Shown one piece after another: positions 15,852 to 26,067 of a DNA stretch of 49,617 nt (within the stretch, counting starts at the first letter, position 1; each line of letters begins with the position of its first letter). Source of the stretch: Verrucomicrobiota bacterium (GTDB taxonomy: Bacteria > Verrucomicrobiota > Verrucomicrobiia > Limisphaerales > JACRJY01); the NCBI GenBank assembly GCA_016235585.1, contig JACRJY010000180.1, positions 1 through 49,617 of the forward strand, written 5' to 3'. Both the position numbers and the translations under genes were made by a program. The notes beneath the pieces were generated by a model that saw only the letters and a list, made by a program, of their open reading frames with translations, made no database searches and was not told the DNA's origin.

Positions 15852-16982
15852 TCACCGCGCTTCCTCCCACTGGAATTCAAGCCGCACGATGTCCGGGCTG
15901 CGTCCGGCCATGCCCTTGTAGGTGACGACGTTGAAATTCGTCCGGCCATCCCGCTTGGCCCACCACGGCGCGGCGTAGTAGCCGTCGGTCACGTTCTCGC
16001 CCTCGGAGTTGTCGAGCAACACGTGCCTCGTGATGGCCAGCGTCCCGGGATCGAAGCGGAACAGGCTCAGCCGCATCGGGCCTTTGTCGGTGTAATTGCG
16101 CCCCATCAGATACCAGCCGCCGTCGCGCGCGAACACCCGCGGGCGGCCCACATACGACTTGATGAACGTGTTGGCGCTGGTGAGGTTCACTTTGCGCTGA
16201 AGCTGAAACGCGCCATCGGTCTTGAGCAGCCACTGGCGGTTGTCGTAGCCGCGCGCGGCAACGATGAAGCCGCCGCCGTGCCGGGCGAACGAGCTTTCGT
16301 TGATCGGGATGTCGCTAAACTCCTTCGTCAGGTTGCGCACGAAACGCCACGTCTTGCCGCTGTCGTCCGAGCGGATCACATCCACCGACCCCGAAACCGG
16401 ACGCGGCGGATAAACGGACTTGCCGGCGGACAGGTTCGTGAAGGTCATGGCGAGCATCCAAGTCGTCGGCCCTTCCGTGATCGCCTCGAAGGCGTAGCCG
16501 TATTCCACGCCGTCCACCGCGCCCACGCGCTCGACCGGATCGAAGGTTTTGCCGCCATCGCGCGAGCGGACGACCCGCAGCCCGATGCGCGCCGGCGCGG
16601 CTTTCTGCTGGGCGTCAATGTAGCTGGCAATGTCGCCATTCGGGAACCGCACCCACTCGCCCATCTGCATGATCTGGTCGCCCAGTCCCGCCAAGGTGGC
16701 GCGCGACTTCACCTTTCCGGTCACCGCGTCGAGCCGCAGCAGATCGAGCACCGCACCACTGTCGCCGCCGTGTGAGCGCCCGCGCTTGAAGGAGACGAGC
16801 ACTTCGTTGCCAATTTCGAGCAACGCGGGGAAGGCCAGATAGGACGCCGTCTTGGGCATGTCCGCCGAGGCCGCCAAAATTTGGGTGGATTTTTGTGCGG
16901 GAATGATCTGCCCCGTCGCGGCCAACTGCGCGAGCAGCAAGGCCGAAAGTGTGAAGAACATTTGTCCCATGTGTGTGCTCAC
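15852..16982 (-). CDS. Secreted BNR-repeat protein, sialidase-like
   Basis: 376 residues with a signal peptide ([21 protein letters not shown] when started at Met5, 16970; ATG at 16982 is also possible). Asp-box/BNR motifs SRDGGKTFDPVE and SDDSGKTWRFVR lie on blade turns of a six-bladed beta-propeller; arginines that often bind carboxylate occur in FKRGRSHGG and GRPRVFARDGGWYLMGR. Exo-alpha-sialidase or a related propeller glycosidase is the best guess, but BNR proteins include many non-enzymes. It follows another propeller gene by 59 bases on the same strand. Confidence 0.75.
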   Translation of the reverse strand: MSTHMGQMFFTLSALLLAQLAATGQIIPAQKSTQILAASADMPKTASYLAFPALLEIGNEVLVSFKRGRSHGGDSGAVLDLLRLDAVTGKVKSRATLAGLGDQIMQMGEWVRFPNGDIASYIDAQQKAAPARIGLRVVRSRDGGKTFDPVERVGAVDGVEYGYAFEAITEGPTTWMLAMTFTNLSAGKSVYPPRPVSGSVDVIRSDDSGKTWRFVRNLTKEFSDIPINESSFARHGGGFIVAARGYDNRQWLLKTDGAFQLQRKVNLTSANTFIKSYVGRPRVFARDGGWYLMGRNYTDKGPMRLSLFRFDPGTLAITRHVLLDNSEGENVTDGYYAAPWWAKRDGRTNFNVVTYKGMAGRSPDIVRLEFQWEEAR

Positions 16983-17041
16983 TCTTCAGACTCGGTTGGT
17001 CGCGCCCTCCGGCCCCGGTTCCCGATTCATCTTCGGGTGGT

Positions 17042-18310
17042 TCATGCCTTCGGTTTGATGAACATGACTTCTGCGCGCTCGATCCAGCCCTTGCGCAGAT
17101 CAATGCGGAACCAGCCCTCGCGGTTCTTCCTGTGAATGCGACAGCCCGAACGCCGGCCAAATTCCTTGAGGTCGTATTGCGCCCAGGTCTTGCCCAAGTC
17201 GGGCGAGTAGATAAAACCCGTCGCGTAGGGCGATGCGGGCGCGCAGTGCGTGGCCAGCATCACGCCGTCCTGGATGATCATGTTCGCGGATTCAAAGCCG
17301 GGATTGAACAGCATCGTGTGCTTGTCCTTGTTCGCGAGGTCGGCGGGGGCGCAGGTAAAGATGCCGCGATCATGCAGCAGGCCGACCTTGGGCCCGTTCG
17401 CATCGGCGATCCAGTAGAGCCGGCCGCCGACAAAGTTGATGCCGCCGGATTTGAAGCGCGAGTCGGAGTTCACAGACACGACAACCTTCCAGTCCCACAC
17501 ATCGGTCTTCGCGTCGTAGGTGCCGCGCAGCCAGTGGCACTCGTTGCCGTGCCCGCGATCAATGTCGCCCGTGCAGGCGTAGAACGCGTTCTCGGCGGGG
17601 TTGTAGGCCACGCAGTGAACATGGCGGGCGATGAGCTGGTTGCCGGGGTTGCCCAGGAACTTTCCCGGCTCGGTGCCCTTCTCCTGAAACTTTGGATTCT
17701 GACCAAACGAATACGCGAGCTTCACGGTCCGCCCGCTATCGGTTGAATAGTAAATGTTCACCGGCACCGGCCCGCCGAGCACGTTGCAGTAGTTGCCCCA
17801 CACGAGCATCTCCCGGCCGTTCACATCCCAGGTGTGTTCGCCGTCGAGCGAATGGAAATACCAGCCCGGCTGATCCGGGTTCCGGGGCGTGTGCGGCCGG
17901 TAATCGCTGCCATCGCGATGCTTCACCGTGATGGGCCGGTGGGTCTTGAGGTTGTCCGTGCTCAGGTAAAGCTGCGCCCGCGTCGCGAAGAGGATGTTCC
18001 CGTTCTTCAGGATGACGCTGAACGTGATGTTCTCCGCCTCGGCAAAAGCCGCGCTGTGCGGCCACGTCTTGGCGTTGTCCTCCGACAGAAAAATCTTCCC
18101 GTTGCCGAAGCCGAAGGCCTTGTGGTCGCGTTGCGAGTCAATGTAAGGCCCCTCCGGCGCGCGGCGATACCAGAAGTGCTCAGTGGAAGCCACGTCACCC
18201 GGCGCGGCGGTCAGCTTCAGGGTGCGGGTCAGCAGCGAGCCGCCCAGGGTTGTCGCCGTCGCTCCAAGAAACCGGCGGCGAGTGAGTGATGATGAGTTCA
18301 TGGTGTTCAT
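17042..18310 (-). CDS. Tat-exported BNR/propeller protein
   Basis: 422 residues. The Tat signal is LTRRRFLGATATTLGGSLL; either ATG at 18310 or 18301 can start it. Asp-box-like repeats include LSEDNAKTWPHS, YLSTDNLKTH, YYSTDSGRTVKLAY and YSPDLGKTWAQYD, and further strands GGRLYWIADANG and MIIQDGVMLATHCAP fit a beta-propeller. The function is probably binding or cleaving a glycan outside the cytoplasm; no catalytic set can be confirmed by eye. It is adjacent to the sialidase-like gene and an esterase, which suggests one polymer-degrading unit. Confidence 0.75.
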   Translation of the reverse strand: MNTMNSSSLTRRRFLGATATTLGGSLLTRTLKLTAAPGDVASTEHFWYRRAPEGPYIDSQRDHKAFGFGNGKIFLSEDNAKTWPHSAAFAEAENITFSVILKNGNILFATRAQLYLSTDNLKTHRPITVKHRDGSDYRPHTPRNPDQPGWYFHSLDGEHTWDVNGREMLVWGNYCNVLGGPVPVNIYYSTDSGRTVKLAYSFGQNPKFQEKGTEPGKFLGNPGNQLIARHVHCVAYNPAENAFYACTGDIDRGHGNECHWLRGTYDAKTDVWDWKVVVSVNSDSRFKSGGINFVGGRLYWIADANGPKVGLLHDRGIFTCAPADLANKDKHTMLFNPGFESANMIIQDGVMLATHCAPASPYATGFIYSPDLGKTWAQYDLKEFGRRSGCRIHRKNREGWFRIDLRKGWIERAEVMFIKPKA

Positions 18311-18349
18311 GCTGGAGGTTGGTTTGCTTGCGTCGGGCGAGACGCGTCG

Positions 18350-19204
18350 TCATTTCTTGAGCGCTGCACTCACAAAGTCGGACAACGCCTTCGTCGCCGG
18401 ATCATCGGGCAGTCCGAGGTCGTTGTTGAGTTTCACGTGGCTCGTGTCCTTCGCTCCGAAGATTTTCGTGGAAACGCCCGCCTCCTTCAGCACCGCACCG
18501 AGATGTTGCGCTTGCGCGGTCGTGTCGGGGTGGGCGGCGACATGGAGGATCAGAAACGGCGGGATGCCCTTGCCCTTCGTGATGTGCGTGACGGCGGAGA
18601 AATCTTTGTGCTTCTCGGGCGTGCTGCCGAATTTTTCCCGGTGCCCGTTGACGCGCGGCGGCAGATGATGCACGCGCAGCCTCGTCTCCGCCGTCTCGAT
18701 GATCGCGGGCACGTCGTAAGTGTCGCCATCCACCGGCACGCAGCCGATGAGGACATCAAACGAAACACCTTCCGCCTTCAAGTAGCGGTCATCGGTGCAA
18801 ATGATCGCGGCGAGCTGGGCACCCGCCGAATGGCCGCCGACGAGCACGCGCTTCGGATCGCCGCCATATTCGGCGATGTGTTTGTTCACCCAGCCGAACG
18901 CCTTCGCCACGTCGCGTGTGAGCGTGCCCATGTCCACCTCTGGCAGCAGCCGGTAGTTGATCGAGACAAAGACGAACCCCCGGTCCATGAACCACTGCGG
19001 CTTGAGTTTCACGTCGGTCTTGTCGCCCTGCTGCCAGCCGCCGCCGTGAATCCAGAAGACCACAGGCAGGTTCTTCGCGCCCGCCGGCGCAAAGATGTCG
19101 AGATTCTGCCGCGCGTTCGCCGGCTCGGCGTAAGGAATGTCGCGCTTGATGTTCTGCGCCTGCGCGACGGACAGAAGCAACATGAGAGCAATGGAGGTCT
19201 TCAT
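18350..19204 (-). CDS. Secreted alpha/beta hydrolase (carboxylesterase)
   Basis: 284 residues from [17 protein letters not shown], a clean signal peptide; a second ATG at 19234 sits 1 base after the upstream stop and would add ten residues. Motifs are [14 protein letters not shown] (oxyanion hole), [15 protein letters not shown] (nucleophile elbow) and [12 protein letters not shown] (catalytic histidine). This is the BD-FAE/carboxylesterase type, more distant from the three esterases at 2728, 3699 and 26064. Probably de-esterifies a polymer side chain or its fragments. Part of the run of exported enzymes from 27068 down to 15852. Confidence 0.88.
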   Translation of the reverse strand: MKTSIALMLLLSVAQAQNIKRDIPYAEPANARQNLDIFAPAGAKNLPVVFWIHGGGWQQGDKTDVKLKPQWFMDRGFVFVSINYRLLPEVDMGTLTRDVAKAFGWVNKHIAEYGGDPKRVLVGGHSAGAQLAAIICTDDRYLKAEGVSFDVLIGCVPVDGDTYDVPAIIETAETRLRVHHLPPRVNGHREKFGSTPEKHKDFSAVTHITKGKGIPPFLILHVAAHPDTTAQAQHLGAVLKEAGVSTKIFGAKDTSHVKLNNDLGLPDDPATKALSDFVSAALKK

Positions 19205-19235
19205 AATGAGTGGATGAGGCAGGGATGTTTTCATT

Positions 19236-20675
19236 TCAATTCGCCTTCGCGAGTTCCCCGAGCATTTCGAGGAGGTTCCTGACGAGGATGACCGAGGTGT
19301 CCTCCTGCACGACGTTCGTGCCGAGCCAGGTCTCGTAGCCGCCGAGCAGGTGATGCTCGGGCGTGGGCAGGTAGCCGTGGCGCGCGTTGGCGAGGCCGAT
19401 GACCATCGTGCGCGGAAACGGACTGCGCTGCTTCAACTCAAGTCCGATCTCGACGAACGTCTCGAACGGAATGCCGCACACCGCGAAGTCGCCGATGCGG
19501 ATGGCCTGGAGAATCACCGTGATCGTGTCCTCCTTGCGCTCGGCGGCGTTGATGATGTTGCGCGCGTAATTCTCGGCGAGGCGCGGGAGTTTTTCCTTCT
19601 CGGCGGGATCCTTGATCGCGATCACCTTTTTGGCCGAGACGACCTGCTCGGCGGTGGGCCGGCGGTATTTCAAAACAATCTCGCGCTGCACCATGCCGAG
19701 GCGCGCGCTGGCGTCGTGCTTCTCGATTTTCCGCTGCGCCAGCCACGCGGTGTCGGCGGCCTTCGCCGCGACGAGGCGGATCTGCTCGAACGGCTCGCGC
19801 GGCGGGCGGTTGACGAGGAACGGGATGTTGTTGATGTCGCCCGAGGTGCCGTTCGACATCATGGCGACGAGGCGCCCATCGCCCGGCAGCCGCGAAGGCA
19901 TGAGACGCGCGAACTCACCAAAGTAATCCGCTGTCATCAACCCGCGCGGCCCGCCGCCGACGTAGTGGAGCGAGTAATTGGCAAAGAGGGCGATCTGCTT
20001 GCGCTTCGGATCCTGCACGGAAAGGACGGTGATGTCGGGATCGGTCGGCCCGGCGGGGCGTTCGAGCACGTCGGGACTGGTGCCGGGATTCATCTTCACC
20101 GTGTCGAGCTTGCCGTAGGGATTCAGCGGCATCCTGCCGGGCTTGAGATACCAGCGGCGGTTGAACACTTCGTCCGGCAACGGATGCGCCGACGCGCCGA
20201 CCGCCGCCGGACGAAGCGCCGCGTGCGCGCGGACGATGGACTCGGCGATGCCCTCGACGAGCAGCTGCCGATACGCGAACCCGTTTTTGTCGCTCTCGCG
20301 TGAGTTGGAGGACGGCCCGCTGTGCGTGTGCGTGGACGAGATGAGCATCCGGTCCGCCGGAATGCCGGTGCGCTTCGCGGCAAGCGCCTTTGCATCGGCG
20401 GTCGTCTCACTGGCGAGGCCGAGATTGTCCACCACGACCATCGCAAGCGTGGTCTTGCCGTCGTCGAGCACGAGCGCGCGGGAGTGCAACGGATCGTGCG
20501 CGTTGGTGGCGAGGTTGGCGGTGAACCCGCCGGGCATGTTCAGGGGGAACTGCTTCGGCGTGACATCCACGGCTGCGGCCCCGGCGCGAAGGGTTGGTGC
20601 GGGCTTCTTCGCGTCGGCAGCGGGCAGCGCGACGGGCGGAGCGAGGAGCAGGAGGAGGAGCAGGATTTTTTCCAT
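19236..20675 (-). CDS. Neutral/alkaline ceramidase-like exported protein
   Basis: 479 residues with signal peptide [19 protein letters not shown]. The N-terminal neutral/alkaline ceramidase-like domain is plain: [13 protein letters not shown], then [13 protein letters not shown], and the zinc-site motif [12 protein letters not shown] second histidine region is [11 protein letters not shown], followed by the [12 protein letters not shown] motif. Length is shorter than full neutral ceramidases, which carry a C-terminal Ig-like domain, so this is the trimmed bacterial form common in PVC genomes; sphingolipid cleavage is not assured. It starts 48 bases after the DUF1501 gene. Confidence 0.88.
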   Translation of the reverse strand: MEKILLLLLLLAPPVALPAADAKKPAPTLRAGAAAVDVTPKQFPLNMPGGFTANLATNAHDPLHSRALVLDDGKTTLAMVVVDNLGLASETTADAKALAAKRTGIPADRMLISSTHTHSGPSSNSRESDKNGFAYRQLLVEGIAESIVRAHAALRPAAVGASAHPLPDEVFNRRWYLKPGRMPLNPYGKLDTVKMNPGTSPDVLERPAGPTDPDITVLSVQDPKRKQIALFANYSLHYVGGGPRGLMTADYFGEFARLMPSRLPGDGRLVAMMSNGTSGDINNIPFLVNRPPREPFEQIRLVAAKAADTAWLAQRKIEKHDASARLGMVQREIVLKYRRPTAEQVVSAKKVIAIKDPAEKEKLPRLAENYARNIINAAERKEDTITVILQAIRIGDFAVCGIPFETFVEIGLELKQRSPFPRTMVIGLANARHGYLPTPEHHLLGGYETWLGTNVVQEDTSVILVRNLLEMLGELAKAN

Positions 20676-20723
20676 GATGAACGAGTTTGACGTGGCGCGG
20701 ATTTTTCGGGCCGCCGGGAAGAG

Positions 20724-22184
20724 TCAGGCGAGCAAGCCCTTCACGATGCTCGCATGGCTCACGCCGGTGAGGCGGAAGTCGAGGCCCTGGGATTTCACGG
20801 TGAGGCGCTCGTGATCGAGGCCGAGCTGGTGGAGAATCGTCGCGTGCAGGTCGTGGACGTGGACGGGATTTTCAACGGCGCCGAAGCCGAACTCGTCGGT
20901 CTGGCCGTAGACCTGGCCGGCCTTGAAGCCACCGCCGGCCAGCCACATGGTGAAGGCGTCAATGTGATGGTTGCGTCCGGTGGACTCGCGCACCTCGCCC
21001 ATCGGCGTGCGGCCAAACTCGCCGCCCCAGATGACGATGGTGTCGTCGAGGAGGCCGCGCTGCTTCAAGTCGCGCACGAGCGCGGCGGACGGATGGTCAA
21101 TGGCGCGGCAGTTTTCCGGCAGATGCTTCTCCAGATTTTCCGTCGGGCCGCCGTGGTGATCCCAGTTGGTGTCGTAAAGCTGCACGAAGCGCACGCCGCG
21201 CTCAACAAGCCGCCGCGCGAGCAGGCAGTTGCGCGCAAAGGTGGTTTCCTTCGCGTCCTTGATGCCGTAGAGGTCGAGGGTGGCCTGGCTTTCACCACCG
21301 GTGTCCATCAGCTCGGGCGCGCTGGTCTGCATGCGATACGCCATCTCGTAGGCGTTGATGCGCGTGGAGATTTCATCGTCGCCAGTTTCGACGAGGCGTT
21401 TGAGATTCAACTCACGCACGGCATCCACGAGCTGGCGCTGCTGGACTTCGTTGATGGATTTGGGCGTGGAGAGATTCAGAATCGGGTCGCCTTGGTTACG
21501 CAGCGGCACGCCTTGATACGTCGTGGGCAGGATGCCGCTGCCCCACAGCACCGCGCCGCCGCGCGGGCCGCGTGGGCCGCTTTGCAGCACGACGAAGCCG
21601 GGCAGATCATCGCACTCACTGCCGAGGCCGTAGGTGACCCACGAACCCATGCTGGGCCGGCCAAACTGCCCGCTGCCGGTGTTCATGAAAAGCTTGGCGG
21701 GCGCGTGATTGAACAGCTCCGTCTTGCAGGTGGTGACGAGGCTGATTTCGTCCACGATGCCCGCCGTCCACGGCAGCAGGTCGCTCACCCACGCGCCGGA
21801 CTTGCCGTGTTGCTTGAACGTGCGCCGCGAGCCGAGCAGATTGCTGCGATGGCTGGTGTCCATGAAGGCGAAGCGCTTGCCAGCGGTGTAGCTGTCGGGG
21901 ATGGGCTGGCCGTTCAGCTCGGTGAGCTTCGGCTTGTGCTCGAAGAGGTCGAGCTGCGACGGCCCGCCGGCCATGAAGAGGAAGATGACGTTCTTCGCCT
22001 TCGCGGGAAAATGCGTGCGCTTGGGTTCCAGCGGATTGCGAATTTTCGCGGCAGGCGCGGCGGCGAGTCCGCGCTCCGCCATGAGCGAGGCGAGCGCAAT
22101 CGAGCCGACGCCCATCGAACAGCGGCTGAAAAAATGGCGGCGCGTGAGGTCGCGCAGAGCGTGGTCGGGGTGCATGGCGTTCAT
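20724..22184 (-). CDS. DUF1501 protein, exported
   Basis: 486 residues from the ATG at 22184, which overlaps the stop of the cytochrome gene upstream (ATGA). The signal LTRRHFFSRCSMGVGSIALASL is Tat-like. Family landmarks: KNVIFLFMAGGPSQLDLFEHKP, the GRPSMGSWVTYGLG block, LLARRLVERGVRFVQLY, and the C-terminal VIWGGEFGRTPMGE followed by GRNHHIDAFTMWLAGGG. DUF1501 proteins have an alkaline-phosphatase/sulfatase-like fold without a proven reaction and nearly always accompany DUF1549/DUF1553 cytochromes, as here. Confidence 0.95.
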   Translation of the reverse strand: MNAMHPDHALRDLTRRHFFSRCSMGVGSIALASLMAERGLAAAPAAKIRNPLEPKRTHFPAKAKNVIFLFMAGGPSQLDLFEHKPKLTELNGQPIPDSYTAGKRFAFMDTSHRSNLLGSRRTFKQHGKSGAWVSDLLPWTAGIVDEISLVTTCKTELFNHAPAKLFMNTGSGQFGRPSMGSWVTYGLGSECDDLPGFVVLQSGPRGPRGGAVLWGSGILPTTYQGVPLRNQGDPILNLSTPKSINEVQQRQLVDAVRELNLKRLVETGDDEISTRINAYEMAYRMQTSAPELMDTGGESQATLDLYGIKDAKETTFARNCLLARRLVERGVRFVQLYDTNWDHHGGPTENLEKHLPENCRAIDHPSAALVRDLKQRGLLDDTIVIWGGEFGRTPMGEVRESTGRNHHIDAFTMWLAGGGFKAGQVYGQTDEFGFGAVENPVHVHDLHATILHQLGLDHERLTVKSQGLDFRLTGVSHASIVKGLLA

Positions 22185-24685
22185 TCGCGGGTGAAGGTTT
22201 CGTCGAGGTTCAGCAGCGCGCGCGCGGCGTTGAGCGGGTCGAGTTTCTTCAACACGGCAAGCTCGTCGGCCTTCGGCGCGCGCGAGGTGCAGCGGCGGAA
22301 GGCGGTTTCGAGGCCGTCCTGCTGGATGATCTTCTCCAGCGCCGTGGCGAACTCGAAGAAGCCGCTGTCGTTCATCAGCGTGAGCGCCTGGAGCGGCGTG
22401 TTGCTGCGGATGCGCCGCGTGCAGGAACTGAACCCATCGGGCGCATCGAAGACATTCAGCGACGGCGGCGGGGTGGCGCGATACACGAACGTGTAGATGC
22501 CGCGCCGGAATTTGTCCTCGCCCTTGCTCACGGCCCACGTGCGCTTCACCTGGCCCTGGCCCATCACGCCGTCGGGGATCGGCGGATACACCGGCGGCCC
22601 GCCGAGTTTCAGCGACAGCAGTCCGCTCGCCGCGAGGGCCGCGTCACGCACGATCTCCGCGTCGAGCCGCAGCCGCTGCTGGCGCGCGAGGAGGTAGTTG
22701 CCGGGGTCTTTCGCGCGCAGATCCGCCCGGTCCGCCGAACTCTGCCGATACGTGTGCGAAGTGACGATGAGCCGGTGCAGGCTTTTCAGGGAATAGGGAA
22801 TGGGTGATGGGGAATGGGGGGTGGCGGTGGGCTGCTGGAATTCCACCGCGAGCCAGTCGAGCAGTTCGGGGTGCGACGGCGGCGTGCCCTGCAATCCAAA
22901 ATCATTCTCCGTCTCCACGAGGCCGCGCCCGAAGTAGTGCTGCCACACGCGGTTAACGATCACGCGGGCCGTGAGCGGGTTCTGCGGGCTGACGATCCAC
23001 CGCGCGAGATCGAGCCGCGTGGGCGGGCTTTCCGTGTTCCGAGTTCCGCGCTCCGCGTTTAACGGATGCAGCACCGCCGGCGTGCCGGGCGTCACTTCGT
23101 CCGCCGGGCGCGTGAAGTCGCCCTTGATGAAGACGGTGGTTTTGCGCGGCATGGGCAGCTCCTTCATCACCATCGTTGTGACGCCGTTGTTGAGCAGCGT
23201 GTCGAGTTCCTTGTAGCGATCATTCAACTCACGGAACGGCCCCACGCCACCGACTCCGGCGGCAAACAGGGTTTGGTTCTGCGCGAAGGTGCGCTTCGCT
23301 TTCGGCACGGCCACAATCTTCGTGATGGCCGGGGAGAGGCTCTTCTTGATCTCCGGCGTGAGACCGGCCTCCCACTTCGCCAGTTCGTCGGCGTGCTCCT
23401 TGAGATAGGCCTTGAGCTTGGCTTCGATGTCTTGGAACTCCGCCGTCAATCCGCTCACATCCACTCTCCGGTCAAAAACCTTCAGCGTCGGCTCGTCCTG
23501 GTTGTTCAGGAAGGCGAAGAGGCGGTAATACTCCTTCTGCTCGATGGGGTCGAACTTGTGATCGTGGCACTGCGCGCAGCCCACGGTGAGGCCGAGCCAC
23601 ACCGTGCCCGTCGTCGCCACGCGGTCGAACACGCTGTCCACGCGGAACTGCTCCTTGTCAATGCCGCCCTCCTGGTTGATCTGCGTGTTGCGATGAAAAC
23701 CCGTGGCAATCTTCTGGCTCTCCGTCGCGTTCGGCAAAAGATCACCCGCGAGCTGCTCGATGGTGAACTGGTCAAACCCCATGTCCGCATTCAGCGCGCC
23801 GATCACCCAGTCGCGGAATTTCCAAATCTGCCGCGGCGCGTCAATCGAGTAGCCGTTGCTGTCCGCGTAGCGCGCCTGATCCAGCCACCAGCGGCCCCAG
23901 CGTTCGCCGTAATGCGGCGACGCGAGCAGGCGATCCACCAGCGCGCGATACGCCCCGTCCGCGTCCTTCGCCGCCGCCTGCACAAACGCGTCCACCTCCG
24001 CCGGCGTTGGCGGCAGCCCGATCAGATCAAGCGACACGCGGCGAATCAGCGTGTGGAGATCGGCGGGCGGCGACGGCTTGAGCTTCGACTCCTGCAACTT
24101 GGCCACGATGAAAGCATCAATCGGATTGAAAATGCGCGGCACGCCTGGAGCGGCGACACTCTTGTCGCCTTTGTTCTCACTGACCTTCCCCTTCGCCTCG
24201 GCGACAGGAGTGTCGCCGCTCCTTGGCACCACCGGATGCGTCGCGCCGGAAACCGGCGGCGGGGTCACACGCTTCGGCGGCTCGAACGACCAGTGCCGCT
24301 GGTAGTCCGCCCCCTGCTCGATCCAGCGTCGCAACGTTTCCTTCTGCGCCGCCGTCAGATGCTTGCCGGATTTCTTCGGCGGCATCACGTCGTCCGCGTC
24401 GGTCGTCAGGATGCGCGCGATCAGTTCGCTCGCGTCGGGTTTCCCCGGCACCACGGCGGTGACGCCGTCCGTCGTCGCCGTCGCCCCCTCGCGCGTGTCG
24501 AGCCGCAGATCCGCCTTGCGCGCCGCCTTGTCGGGGCCGTGGCACGCGAAGCAGTTTTCCGACAGGATCGGGCGCACGTCGCGGTTGAACTCAACCGTTG
24601 CCGACGGTGCTGCCTGTGCGGCGGGTCGCGCGGCAAGCTGCGCCAGCAGCAGAACGATCAGTGGCAGCGGTGAAGTTCGTTTCAT
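22181..24685 (-). CDS. PSCyt1/DUF1549/DUF1553 cytochrome, PVC type
   Basis: 834 residues from [20 protein letters not shown] (signal peptide); a GTG at 24703 overlapping the upstream stop would add six residues and couple translation. The planctomycete cytochrome domain carries heme site C45-F-A-C48-H; then DUF1549 ([47 protein letters not shown] with another CxxCH) and DUF1553 ([34 protein letters not shown]). Residues about 154-179, in the linker between cytochrome and DUF1549 domains, are encoded by a paired-hairpin repeat at 24147-24222 (peptides RSGDTPVA and GDKSVAAPG). Partner of the DUF1501 protein. Confidence 0.94.
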   Translation of the reverse strand: MKRTSPLPLIVLLLAQLAARPAAQAAPSATVEFNRDVRPILSENCFACHGPDKAARKADLRLDTREGATATTDGVTAVVPGKPDASELIARILTTDADDVMPPKKSGKHLTAAQKETLRRWIEQGADYQRHWSFEPPKRVTPPPVSGATHPVVPRSGDTPVAEAKGKVSENKGDKSVAAPGVPRIFNPIDAFIVAKLQESKLKPSPPADLHTLIRRVSLDLIGLPPTPAEVDAFVQAAAKDADGAYRALVDRLLASPHYGERWGRWWLDQARYADSNGYSIDAPRQIWKFRDWVIGALNADMGFDQFTIEQLAGDLLPNATESQKIATGFHRNTQINQEGGIDKEQFRVDSVFDRVATTGTVWLGLTVGCAQCHDHKFDPIEQKEYYRLFAFLNNQDEPTLKVFDRRVDVSGLTAEFQDIEAKLKAYLKEHADELAKWEAGLTPEIKKSLSPAITKIVAVPKAKRTFAQNQTLFAAGVGGVGPFRELNDRYKELDTLLNNGVTTMVMKELPMPRKTTVFIKGDFTRPADEVTPGTPAVLHPLNAERGTRNTESPPTRLDLARWIVSPQNPLTARVIVNRVWQHYFGRGLVETENDFGLQGTPPSHPELLDWLAVEFQQPTATPHSPSPIPYSLKSLHRLIVTSHTYRQSSADRADLRAKDPGNYLLARQQRLRLDAEIVRDAALAASGLLSLKLGGPPVYPPIPDGVMGQGQVKRTWAVSKGEDKFRRGIYTFVYRATPPPSLNVFDAPDGFSSCTRRIRSNTPLQALTLMNDSGFFEFATALEKIIQQDGLETAFRRCTSRAPKADELAVLKKLDPLNAARALLNLDETFTRE
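24147..24222. repeat. GGAG paired-hairpin REP element inside the DUF1549/1553 gene
   Basis: 76 bp starting GGAGCGGCGACA and ending TGTCGCCGCTCC. The 23-base ends are inverted repeats matching at 22 of 23 positions, and each end is itself a hairpin with a 7-bp stem (GGCGACA/TGTCGCC) and 4-nt loop. The frame of the host gene stays open through it. It shares stem sequence and ends with the copy at 39455-39526. Confidence 0.92.
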
Positions 24686-24699
24686 GGCTCGGCGAATGT

Positions 24700-26067
24700 T
24701 CACGGAGTCATCTCGAGGGAATACATACCATCACGAGGCGGCACCTCGAAGCGCAAAACGGCCGCGCCCTCCGCCTTCCCGGTGCGTGAGGAAATGGCCT
24801 TGCCGTGGGCGTTCTTGATTTCGATCCGTCCGGCGTCCAGCGACTGCGCGTGCATAATCTCAAGCGTCAGCGGCTGGTCGTAAAGCGCGGCGTCCGTCAG
24901 GCAGGTGAGGTGAAAAGTGAGCCGTTTGGGATCGGACTTCACCAACGTGAGTTTGGAGGCGTTGCGTTCGGCTTGATACTTGTGGATGTCCGCCATGCCG
25001 GCAATCCAGAGGCTGGCCTGGTGCTCCTTCGCGATGTCGAGCGCGGCGCGGAAGTTTGCCTCGCTGCTGCTCAAGCCCTCGCCGATGTAGTGGTAGTGAA
25101 TGCGGCACCACAACCCGCGCTCGAGATGCTGCTCCAGCAGGCGGCGGAAGTTGGCGACGCGATTGCCATAGGAGTCGTCCATGCCGGTGGAATTCTCCGA
25201 CGCATCGAACTGGTGGAATTTATCGAGGTAGTAACGCAGCGTGCGGGTGGTTTCCCACTTGGTGCCGCCGCCAAGATTCAGCGCCATCAGCTTGCTCCTG
25301 CCGGGAGCCAGTTTCCAGATGGCCTGGGCCGCCCCGCCGATTTCCGCCTCCATGTCCTGATCGCCGGTGGCCCCGCGATGATGGGCGGAGTGGTTCGCGA
25401 ATTCATGATCGCCCTGCCGGGCCACCGCCTCCCACCCGGCCTGATGAGTTTCAAAGTCAGAGCGGCGGCGGTTGCCCGGCTCCGACGCTCCGGGATTGAG
25501 CATGAACGTGCCGCGAAAACCATGCTCGCGCAGGATGGGCACGGCCTTCGTCAATTGCGTCGGATGCGAGTCATCGAACCGGATGCTAAGGGCGGCCTTG
25601 CGTCCATCATGCCATTTCGCGATGCCCAGACGCAGACCGGTCACGCCATCCGCGAGCACGCGCTCCTTGTCGGAGGGCGGCGCTGTTTTCCCGCCGCTCG
25701 GTTGGACGGCCTGAACAAAATAATTGCCCGCGACGGCAGGCACCGGGATGAGCATCTTGAACCACTCCGTGCCGGTGCGGCGCACCATCAGCGCCTTGCC
25801 CTGGGCGTTGTGCACTTCGACATCGGCGGCGGGCCAGGCGCGTTGTCCGCTGTTGGGCAATTCGACGCGAATCAGCAGCGGCTTGGTCTCGGTCTTGGGA
25901 TCCACCGCAATCTGGATTTTGAACGGCTCAAGGGGCCGCGCGACGACGGTGGCCGGGCCTTGGTGGGCTTCGAGCTTCACGATTACTCCACCCAGATCGG
26001 CAGCGGGGAGTGCCGCCAGCAGAACCAGCGCCAGGGCGCTGGCAATGATCAGGGAGAGTTGCTTCAC
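24700..26067 (-). CDS. Secreted polysaccharide deacetylase-family protein
   Basis: 455 residues if started at the GTG at 26067, chosen because it opens a signal peptide (KQLSLIIASALALVLLAALPA) and overlaps the upstream esterase stop (GTGA). Residues 35-150 form a beta-rich N-terminal domain. The deacetylase (NodB-type) part has the metal-site start SIRFDDSHPTQL, EHGFRGTFMLNPG, and the histidine motif HEFANHSAHH. A C-terminal beta domain follows. NodB-fold enzymes remove acetyl groups from polysaccharides using a metal held by Asp and two His; the first Asp pair is FDD here rather than TFDD. It probably acts with the esterase and cytochrome genes that overlap it on both sides. Confidence 0.87.
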   Translation of the reverse strand: MKQLSLIIASALALVLLAALPAADLGGVIVKLEAHQGPATVVARPLEPFKIQIAVDPKTETKPLLIRVELPNSGQRAWPAADVEVHNAQGKALMVRRTGTEWFKMLIPVPAVAGNYFVQAVQPSGGKTAPPSDKERVLADGVTGLRLGIAKWHDGRKAALSIRFDDSHPTQLTKAVPILREHGFRGTFMLNPGASEPGNRRRSDFETHQAGWEAVARQGDHEFANHSAHHRGATGDQDMEAEIGGAAQAIWKLAPGRSKLMALNLGGGTKWETTRTLRYYLDKFHQFDASENSTGMDDSYGNRVANFRRLLEQHLERGLWCRIHYHYIGEGLSSSEANFRAALDIAKEHQASLWIAGMADIHKYQAERNASKLTLVKSDPKRLTFHLTCLTDAALYDQPLTLEIMHAQSLDAGRIEIKNAHGKAISSRTGKAEGAAVLRFEVPPRDGMYSLEMTP

